Positions 48,862 through 57,400 of a DNA stretch of 64,000 nt are shown piece by piece. Every line of letters begins with the position of its first letter. The first letter of the stretch is position 1. The position numbers and the translations under genes are program-made. The DNA is from Saprospiraceae bacterium (lineage in GTDB: Bacteria; Bacteroidota; Bacteroidia; Chitinophagales; Saprospiraceae): the NCBI GenBank assembly GCA_016714785.1, contig JADKCC010000002.1, positions 806,001 to 870,000 on the forward strand, written 5' to 3'. A model generated the notes under the pieces. It did not search any database, had not been told where the DNA came from, and was given only the letters and a program-made list of their open reading frames with translations.

Positions 48862-50532
48862 ATGTTCAAATTTTTTATAAGATTTAGCTGGTATTTTTAT
48901 TTAATCTTTCTCATCTTACTTTCCTGGGCAGGAATTAGAATGTATTTGAATCATTTTAGTTATGGCAATGAGGATAAGGAACTGCGCAAAAAATATATAG
49001 ATGTTTTACAAAATCAGGACAGATTATCCATAATGAGTGATTTGAAACAAATATATGAATCAGCAAAATTAAATAATGATAAAAAGCTATATATTGAAAG
49101 TTATATCCAATATTATTTAAATCGTTCTAACTTGGGATTTAAGCAAGATGCCAGTAGTGCATTATTTTACCTTTTAGATACAGAAGCAAATTATTTGCAG
49201 CCTGACCAATTATTTAATATTTACAATCTAATACTTAGTGCCAGTCTGGACCCTTATTACTTTAGAGAAAATATAGAGCTGAAACTTAAAGAGAGTATTG
49301 TAGCAGAAATGCAAAAAATTATTGATAACGAAAATAGTCATAAAAAGAAACTTGCTTATTTAATTAGTTTTTATGGAATGAACATTGACAGAAGCGAAGG
49401 TGAACTTTTAAGTTTGGAAAAAGAAATTCTACAAATTGCCCCAGATCCAATCGCAGCACAAAAGACGATTCATTATAGAAAAGCATTAAAGTGTCGAGCC
49501 AAAAAACAATACAAGAATGAGCTTTATTACATGAAATTAGCATCTATTGGTGGAGAACCTGGAGTCGGAGAGTTGGGCGTAACTTATAGAAACAATAACA
49601 TGTTGGATAATGCAGAGCACCAACTATTAGCTTCATTTAAGCCAAATCATATCAGTAAAATGGAGAATTATTTTTTTCCTTGTGTCAATTTGGCAATTCT
49701 CTACATTAAAAAGCAGAATTATGAAAGAGCGGGTTTATATCTCAAAAAAGCAGAAGAATTTTGTAGAATGTATTTAGGTGAATTTTACCATAGTGAAATC
49801 TTAGAAATCAAAAGTAACTTTTATAAGGCACAAAATTTAAATGAAATGGCACTAAAAGCAATGATTGCTGAAAAAAGTCATATTATACATCAGTATAGTA
49901 CATTTTATTTGAATAACAAGTCCAATGCCTTTGTTATCAATGAAGTCCGGGAAATACGAAGGAGTAGAAACTATATTGTTTTCACTTTTTTTAGTGTTAT
50001 GGCGGGTATTATATCATTTTTTTTCCTGTATTTGCATGGGGTGCTTAAGAAATATAGATCATCTCTTCAGGATAGAGAAAGTGAAATCAATAAATCAACC
50101 GAACTTAAACAAGAGTTGAATAATGCATTTAATAAATTTTCAGAGTTGAGTCATATTTCTGAGAAAAAGGACAAAGTCATCAATGCCATAATGTCCAATA
50201 AAGATGCCAAAAAAGCACTCAATCATAAAGATATCATGTTACTCAACGAACTCAAAAGTTTTACTAATACAGGCAATGAATGGAGTTTGGTGAAAAATAA
50301 TTTCCACATACATTTTCCAGAGTTTTATTCAAAGCTTATGAAGATAAATCCGAGCTTGACTGAATTGGAACTTCGATATGCCACTTACATTAAAATGGGA
50401 TTGACTAATGCTGAAATCGCTACCTTATTAAATATCAATGTGCAGAGTGTCGCTACTTTTAAATATCGGCTGAAGTCTCGTTTAAATGTGGACAAAGTCC
50501 AATCTTTATTAGAGTTTATTATCAATTTTTAG
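48862..50532 (+). CDS. Membrane TPR protein with cytoplasmic LuxR-type helix-turn-helix
   Basis: The protein is 556 residues. An N-terminal helix (WYFYLIFLILLSWAGIRMYL) is followed by a TPR-like helical sensor region (ALKCRAKKQYKNELYYMKLA, LAILYIKKQNYERAGLYLKK). A second membrane helix (YIVFTFFSVMAGIISFFFLY) follows, then a coiled coil (SEINKSTELKQELNNAFNKF). The C-terminal LuxR-like domain contains SLTELELRYATYIKMGLTNA, EIATLLNINVQSVATFKYRL and KSRLNVDK. The layout (extracytoplasmic TPR, membrane helix, coiled coil, HTH) is a common Bacteroidota one-component regulator. It may act with the preceding LuxR-type protein. Confidence 0.85.
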   Translation: MFKFFIRFSWYFYLIFLILLSWAGIRMYLNHFSYGNEDKELRKKYIDVLQNQDRLSIMSDLKQIYESAKLNNDKKLYIESYIQYYLNRSNLGFKQDASSALFYLLDTEANYLQPDQLFNIYNLILSASLDPYYFRENIELKLKESIVAEMQKIIDNENSHKKKLAYLISFYGMNIDRSEGELLSLEKEILQIAPDPIAAQKTIHYRKALKCRAKKQYKNELYYMKLASIGGEPGVGELGVTYRNNNMLDNAEHQLLASFKPNHISKMENYFFPCVNLAILYIKKQNYERAGLYLKKAEEFCRMYLGEFYHSEILEIKSNFYKAQNLNEMALKAMIAEKSHIIHQYSTFYLNNKSNAFVINEVREIRRSRNYIVFTFFSVMAGIISFFFLYLHGVLKKYRSSLQDRESEINKSTELKQELNNAFNKFSELSHISEKKDKVINAIMSNKDAKKALNHKDIMLLNELKSFTNTGNEWSLVKNNFHIHFPEFYSKLMKINPSLTELELRYATYIKMGLTNAEIATLLNINVQSVATFKYRLKSRLNVDKVQSLLEFIINF

Positions 50533-50618
50533 TACTGATACATCTTTATTGGTGCAAAATAAATATAGATCTTCAGAAAGTTCCCTATTTGTAAATTAGT
50601 AATGTTGCTAATTTTGGT

Positions 50619-51356
50619 TTATAAAACAGCATGCCCCATGTATTTACCAGTTAACCCATGTCTATAAGTAATAGATAAAGGTAAAACGGTTTCATTGATT
50701 AAAATTACTTCTTTTTTATCGAATGATTTAATGAATCTGTTATTTATAATGAAAGACTTGTGTATTCTCATAAACTGTTCCGTCGGTAATCTATGCTCAA
50801 TAAATGAAATTTTCTCTAAAGATGTAATACATTTATTATTTACAAGATATATTCTAATATAATTACCCATGGCTTGGATGTAAATAATCTCACTAAGATT
50901 TAATTTTATTAGATCTCGACTGTTTTTGACAAAAATAGTATCATTGTCTGCTTTTGGGGATTTTATCAGTTCAGTAGGTTTAATTTTTTGAATCGTAGTG
51001 GATACTCTGTGTGTATTTACGGGATCCAACATGAAATCTATAGCACCATATTCAAATGCCCAAACGGCATGACTGCTTTGACCTGATATAATCACCACAT
51101 GATTAAATTTATTGAAAACAAATTGATAGATCTCTAAAGGTAATTCAGAACCATGGAGGTCCAAAAAGATGATTTGCTGATTATCTTGCGTTTTGTAGTT
51201 ACACAATGAAATTAGATCGTGGAGCAAGATGATTTCATCGGAAGAAATGATCGGATTAAATTGTTGCAATAAAAAATTGCATCTAGTACTATCTGTACAA
51301 TAAAGAATGTAGTTCATGTTTAAATTGCTTGGTGTTTCATTAAGTAAATGCTTCAT
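50619..51356 (-). CDS. LytTR-family response regulator
   Basis: The protein is 245 residues. The receiver domain has its phospho-acceptor Asp in QQIIFLDLHGSELPLEIYQF, and VVIISGQSSHAVWAFEYGAI then DFMLDPV follows; the usual Lys-Pro is Asp-Pro here. The C-terminal LytTR DNA-binding domain is clear: IFVKNSRDLIKLNLSEIIYI, QAMGNYIRIYLVNNKCITSL, FMRIHKSFIINNRFIKSFDK. No histidine kinase is adjacent. Such regulators usually pair with LytS/YehU-type kinases. Its upstream region carries TGTAA...TTACA inverted repeats similar to those before the giant adhesin gene. Confidence 0.87.
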   Translation of the reverse strand: MKHLLNETPSNLNMNYILYCTDSTRCNFLLQQFNPIISSDEIILLHDLISLCNYKTQDNQQIIFLDLHGSELPLEIYQFVFNKFNHVVIISGQSSHAVWAFEYGAIDFMLDPVNTHRVSTTIQKIKPTELIKSPKADNDTIFVKNSRDLIKLNLSEIIYIQAMGNYIRIYLVNNKCITSLEKISFIEHRLPTEQFMRIHKSFIINNRFIKSFDKKEVILINETVLPLSITYRHGLTGKYMGHAVL

Positions 51357-52287
51357 AAGTAAAAAGGTTAAAATGAAATGATATAATTTAATGTTTATTT
51401 AGTTCGTTGAACTTATAAGTTGGTGTAAAATTAAAATTACATACAATAACGTACAATAAAAAATGTAAAATACATTAAGATGTATATTAAATGTATATTG
51501 GTTTATGAATGTATTTTGTAAAGTATATAATAAGTATATCAAATGATGTAATGTATGAAATCGTTTTTAGCATCATTTTATGATGTATCAAATCTATGTA
51601 TCCTAAAAAATCTAGACATTCTTCAGGTATAAAGCCAAAAGTTAAAGATTAAGCTATTTTAGAATTAATATATATGCAATTATATAAAAAATTGTTTACA
51701 AATGATTTTGGAAGGCTTCAAAATTCACTCCATCTCCGCCAAGCTGACTCCATTTGTAGTATGATCACTCCTATGTTAAGTGGTTAACCAATAGCTATTG
51801 GAGGTGTATTTGTTTAGTTGAAACTTTTAAACGATTGGGATGAAAATGGTATGCATCCATAATTGGTCTGAGACCGATGAGATATATCATCGAAAGTGAC
51901 CTTGTCTGCCCAATATCGAGCAGAAACTTCGTTCAAGGTCAAGCACATACTACCAAATCAAACATTAAAGGAGTAAAAAGTGAACCTCATAGATATTGAG
52001 TGTGGAAATGCTATGCACCAATTTTACCAAACGAAGCGAAGCGAATTCCTGCATTAGGTGGGATAACCAAAGTATCAAATCATTTATATACTATAACACC
52101 CGTCTGTCCATTATCTGGCAGAAACATCTTTGAATAGGTACCTGAGTGTTGAGTTGTAAATTAGTGTATTTATTTAGGTGAAAAGTGGGCATCACCCATC
52201 TGCTCAACATTGAGCAGCAACTTGGATGGTTTGGTATCCATCTAAGAACAGAAACTACGATAAACAGGTGGTAGGAAATGCACAATA
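51357..52287. other. Gene-free region with inverted and hairpin repeats
   Basis: Near the regulator, tgtaaaattaaaattaca (51424-51441) and aatgtaaaatacatt (51462-51476) are inverted repeats. Further right, three related hairpins occur: ctgcccaatatcgagcag (51906-51923), ctgtccattatctggcag (52104-52121) and ctgctcaacattgagcag (52200-52217), each followed by (a/c)aac. No coding frame supported. Confidence 0.5.
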
Positions 52288-54063
52288 TTAAAAATCTTTT
52301 CTTAACCCAATATCTACACCTGTGGCACGCCATTGGGTTTTTATAAGGGCATTTTGCGTGCTTATGGGATTCATTTGCCAAAGATAATAAGGTTTAACAA
52401 TTATATGTGTGGTGTGGCTAATTTGATAAGCAGCACTGGCATTTATTTTGCCAGACCATCCTAATTTTTCTTTGTACATATCTTTTTCAGATTCTATTCT
52501 CGAAACAATCAAATGTTGGTTGAATGTTTTACCTGTGGCTTCTAAGACGATATTGAGACCATCAGTACACTCTAATCCAAGATTCCATTTATGAATACTC
52601 TTTTGGAATCCCAGTACCAGAGGTATATCAATAGATTTATAATTGATCTCCCCTTTCTGAATCAAGGTGCCGTTTACAAATGTTGTGTCTATAGCTTTAC
52701 CAGTATTTGGATCAAAGTTTATAATCATTTTTGTCAGTGATTCGCTTTTAGATATAAAAAGTTCTTTTGAATGACTGTAATCGATCCCCAAACCAGCATA
52801 AAGGCCTTTGTATAAGTAGGTCCCTACATGACTGTAAAATCCCCAGCTGTACCAAGGTTGGTGGAATTCATTGTAGAAATTGAGCCAACCATCTGTGATT
52901 TTGCTGCCGTCACAGACTGAAAAGCTGCCTTTTACTCTGAATTTTTTTAAGGCTGGACTGTCGAAAACGATATCACCAACATCTGTTTTGAAGGACAATG
53001 TTCCTATTGGTATTACTTTAGGGTTGTCCGGTTTGGCAAAACAGTGGATACCCCAAGTATGGATAGTCATTTCTAAAGGAACATTTTTAGGCACAGCGCC
53101 ACTGAAAGTTCCATCTAAGTTTACAATGCCATAGCCACCTATATATTCCCCCACAGGATGAACATGAACATGGATATTGGTAAGTGGGTCTCCATCTTTA
53201 TCTACAATGCGGCCACTAAGTGTGACACTTGGATACGAAGCACCATAGGTCCACCAACTAAAATGTGGCACTTTAGCTTTGTATTGATTGTTTTCTTTTA
53301 CAGCCGTGCCTGCTTCTGACCAAAGTCCGGTCGTATAATCAAAGTGCCAAAGTGCTACTTCTGATCGAGCTGCAGATGCGTGAGTATCTTTTAAAGCCAT
53401 ACTTACGTCAACATATTTTCCTTCTTTTATCTGAAGTTTTCTGCCATCAGAAGCCTGGAGTTCCACATGCACCATACCAAAAGACGTTAATGAGCCCAGT
53501 TCTTTGGAAGTATTGATGCTGCTCATGTCACCAGGCATGGTTTCCAAAGTTTGAAGTTCTAATGGATCCAGGTAGTTTAACGCAATACTGACATCTCCAT
53601 TGTACACACTTTTGTCTTGGTCAAAGACAAAACTATGGGGCTCAAACGATAAGGTTACTTGATTATTTTTAACGATACCACCAGCAGAGGATGAAATACG
53701 ATGTGCAAATACCATAGGTGTAAGCACGGATTTAAATCTCAAACGGGACTCTTTCTGTACTCTGAAAGTTTTGCAGGCGGCAATATATCCATCTTTTGAA
53801 ATGGTCATGTGATTGTGAATGTTTTTTGCCTTTACATTTTTAAATACATAGAGCCCGTTTTTATCGCTATAAGTCACGTTACCTGCGAAAAATATTTTTG
53901 CTCCTTCTACGGGATTTTGGTCTAAGGCTACCACCGTGCCGAATATTTCTGAATTAAAAGAAGTTGCTGATTCGTCATTTTGAAAATGAATAATGTCGTT
54001 TTGGCAACCTATGACCACCAAACACAAGAGACTCATTAAAATTATATAATATTTAGTATTCAT
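52288..54063 (-). CDS. Lipoprotein with carboxypeptidase-like domains fused to a beta-barrel-like C-terminus
   Basis: The protein is 591 residues. ATG at 54061-54063 starts NTKYYIILMSLLCLVVIGCQ, a lipoprotein signal with the Cys at residue 19-20. A carboxypeptidase-regulatory-like domain follows (GTVVALDQNPVEGAKIFFAG to SDKNGLYVFKNVKAKNI), then a ZU5-like/GAIN-like segment (AGGIVKNNQVTLSFEPHSFV, EVALWHFDYTTGLWSEAGTA, FSWWTYGASYPSVTLSGRIV) and a second regulatory-like domain. At about residue 400 (CDGSKITDGWLNFYNEFHQP) the sequence changes character into short aromatic-ended strands (YSWGFYSHVGTYLYKGLYAG, LGLECTDGLNIVLEATGKTF) ending ATGVDIGLRKDF, like an outer-membrane beta barrel. The junction may be a natural fusion or the result of a deletion joining two genes. 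Confidence 0.65.
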   Translation of the reverse strand: MNTKYYIILMSLLCLVVIGCQNDIIHFQNDESATSFNSEIFGTVVALDQNPVEGAKIFFAGNVTYSDKNGLYVFKNVKAKNIHNHMTISKDGYIAACKTFRVQKESRLRFKSVLTPMVFAHRISSSAGGIVKNNQVTLSFEPHSFVFDQDKSVYNGDVSIALNYLDPLELQTLETMPGDMSSINTSKELGSLTSFGMVHVELQASDGRKLQIKEGKYVDVSMALKDTHASAARSEVALWHFDYTTGLWSEAGTAVKENNQYKAKVPHFSWWTYGASYPSVTLSGRIVDKDGDPLTNIHVHVHPVGEYIGGYGIVNLDGTFSGAVPKNVPLEMTIHTWGIHCFAKPDNPKVIPIGTLSFKTDVGDIVFDSPALKKFRVKGSFSVCDGSKITDGWLNFYNEFHQPWYSWGFYSHVGTYLYKGLYAGLGIDYSHSKELFISKSESLTKMIINFDPNTGKAIDTTFVNGTLIQKGEINYKSIDIPLVLGFQKSIHKWNLGLECTDGLNIVLEATGKTFNQHLIVSRIESEKDMYKEKLGWSGKINASAAYQISHTTHIIVKPYYLWQMNPISTQNALIKTQWRATGVDIGLRKDF

Positions 54064-54441
54064 TTTTATGTTTTTAGTGAAAATTAGAAAAAAAAAGTGA
54101 AACATCTGAATTCGAATTCAACAATAAGATGGAAAATTTAGAGAATACGTTGCCTGAATTTTGAAAAAAAGTTTTAAAAAATGGATTAAGTAATAATAGA
54201 AATTAAGACACGTAATTTCATACTGTACAAAATAATTACATCACCTTAAAAACTATTTACGACATTTATTTTAATATATATAATTTTTTTGTTATACGTT
54301 TGTGATGCATTTTGCTACTTTGAACCTGTAATAGTGAAATGTGCCAACCGCTTTTAGAGAATAATATAAGAACCAAAAACCGAAAATTAATTCGGTTTCT
54401 TAAATGATGTTAAAATTTTTAATCTTTAAATATTATTCTTT
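54064..54441. other. Divergent intergenic region
   Basis: AT-rich spacer between the lipoprotein (-) and the 1610-residue repeat protein (+). TACGTTTG at 54295-54302 fits the -7 box for the rightward gene, about 140 bases before its start. No -33 box at 19 bases. Nothing else recognised. Confidence 0.45.
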
Positions 54442-57400
54442 ATGAAAGCAAGAATTTTTTATTTACTTCTTACCTTTTGGTTAGTTTCATTTGCAAGTTA
54501 TGGTCAAATCAGTGGAAAGGTTTTTCTTGATGGGAACAATGATGGAACCCAGCAGTCTGTTGAAGTAGGCTTTGCTGGGGTTACTGTAACCGCAACACCA
54601 CCGAGTGGGCCAGCTTTAACAGCGACCACTGGCACCAGTGGAACTTACACCATAACAGGCACCAGTTCTGGCACAACTTACAGGATAGAATTTACTTATC
54701 CAACGGGCTATGCCGATGGTGCTATTGGTACACAAAGTGAGACTTCAGTAACCTTTGCTACAGGAAATGCGACTAATGTCGATTTGGGTCTAAACGTACC
54801 AGCAAGTTGCGATCCAGATATGGCAATAAGGGTTCTTTTTGGTAGTGGATTGGATGATGATGGTACTCCTCATTCAGTTCGTTCTTGGGATTACATAGCA
54901 GATAGACGGGATGCCATAACTGGTATGGGCAGTGCAGGTGATGAAACACCACATACCAATGATATTTTGGCTACACAATCTGGGGTTCCTTATGGTTTTG
55001 CGGTACAAAAAGGTACAAATCTTTCCTTTTATACTACAATATCATCAGACTTAACAAATGTTTTCCCAAACGATCCAAGTGGTGAGGGAATAATAAGAGT
55101 GGCAAGTTATGATGGACCTTTGGCAACGTATCAAAGTATGAAGCAATTGCTAAATTTCAGTTCCTATGGAATAAGTACAAGTGCTATAGCCCCAACTATA
55201 GACGGAACTTTTGGTACACATGGTTTGGGCGGAATAGCAATTTCTGATGATGGTAGGTATTTATATGTAATTAACATGGGGAAAAGGAATATAGTGCGGT
55301 TTGACATTTCATCTGTCAATTATGCTTCTATCCCCGCAGGAGGTGTTACAGGACTACCCTTTGTAGAAATACCTTTACCCAATCCTTCCTGTCCCAATGG
55401 AGTATATAGACCAGGAGCCTTAAAGTATTATGCGGGTAATTTATATCTGGGAGGTATATGTGATGCAAATGCTGGTGCAGCTTCGGATTTAAGAGCTGTT
55501 TTTTATAGGATGGCACCTGCCACAAATACTTTCACACAAGTATTAAGTTATACACCAAATTTTTTAGCGGGTGGAATAAGATCTTTTGATTGGGCACACG
55601 CAAGGTGGAGTAGTAGCTATCCCAGTGGAGATTCTGATAATGATCCCGGTGCTATACAACCTCACATTCATTCTATAGCCTTTGATGATACAGGATCCAT
55701 GATCATAGGTACTGTAAACAGGGAGGTTTATGTTGATGCAGGAAGTGACCGTGAAACAGGATATCTGATGCGAACCTGGAGAGAATCTGATGGAACATTT
55801 ACTTTAGAAAATGGTGGTGTATCTGGTCCTTATACGTCTACAGGTCGTATGAGAAATGTTGATCCTGGATCCTTACCTGGTAATTATACTCCAAATCCTC
55901 CCAGTGTAACTGATAACGGGCCTGGGGGTGACTGGTTTTTTGAAAATGGACGTACATCTTCACATCCATATTTATATGCAGGAGGAGCCATGGTGATCCC
56001 AGGAACAGGATATGTGGTAGCTGGCTTTGCAGATCCTGGTGCTCCTGCAACCCAAACCGGAGCAAGATATATAGATATTAGAACTGGAAGAACAGAATGG
56101 GGTACATCAGTTATAGGAGCCAAAGCTACTGTAATGTCAGGCACAGATGCAGCTTGTGAAGATCCGACTACAGAGGTAGGTAACAGAGTATGGATGGATA
56201 CTGATGGTGATGGTATCCAAGACCCTGATGAAGCGCCTTTAGCAGGTGTGACTGTACAGCTCATAAAAGACGGAAATGTCATCGCCACTGCCAATACTGA
56301 TGCTAATGGTAATTACTACTTCAGTAGTGCAACTGGTACAAATACAGCTTCTGCAATATATGACATCATGGAGCTAGATCCCAATATGATCTACATTGTA
56401 AGAATACCGAATGTACAAGGTGGAAGCAAGCAAACGGCATTGGGCACCAACAGTCTTACCACTGCTAATGCAGATGGCACAGCCAACGGAGACCTGAGAG
56501 ACAGTGATGGTACGCTTGTAGGCAATAATGCAGAAGTTACAGTCTTGACTACAGATATTGCAGTAGCGGGAGCTAATAATCATACTTTTGACTTTGGGTT
56601 TGGGTCAGTTGCTTGCGCCATCTCATCCCTCACAGCCACACCATCCGTCTGCAATGCTTCTACCAACACTTACAGTGTCAGCGGCAGCATCACCTTTACA
56701 GATGCACCAGCCACAGGCACACTCACAGTCGGCATTGGTGGCGTGACACAAACATTCAATGCACCATTTTCGAGCCCACAAGCCTATACGATTACGGGAC
56801 TGACAGCAGATGCAGCGAGTCATACGGTGACAGCAGTATTCAGCGCAGATGCGGCGTGTACTGCTACGCAGACTTATACGGCACCGGCTAGTTGTGCTGT
56901 TACTGGTGATTGTGCTTGCAATGATATGGTATATCTGAATGATACAGGAATAGATCACATACACAAATTTAAAGTCAACTCAACCAATGGTGCTCTAACA
57001 GAGATCGGCAGTCCATGGATGAATGCCAATGGTGTGGTAGAAGGACCACATGGCATAGCGCCAGATATCAATGGTTTTATGTACATCACACAAGCAGAGG
57101 CACCACATTTCGTAGGCAAGTTTACTTGTGATGGGGTGAAAGTAGATGCGGATATCTCTACTCCAGCCACTATCGATAATTTGGTAGATGATGTATTTAG
57201 TTATGATTTGTTTTCTTTGGACAATAAGCTATATGTCAACGCTGCCAACAATGTTACTGGGCATACAGCTGAAATGCGGTTATATGATTTGTGCTCAGGT
57301 GAATATTTGGGTTGTCAGCACGGAGCGTATGTGTGGAGTACTGCTATAGGCCCAGATGAGTACTGGTATGGATCCCATGGTGATAAAATATTGAGAGGAT

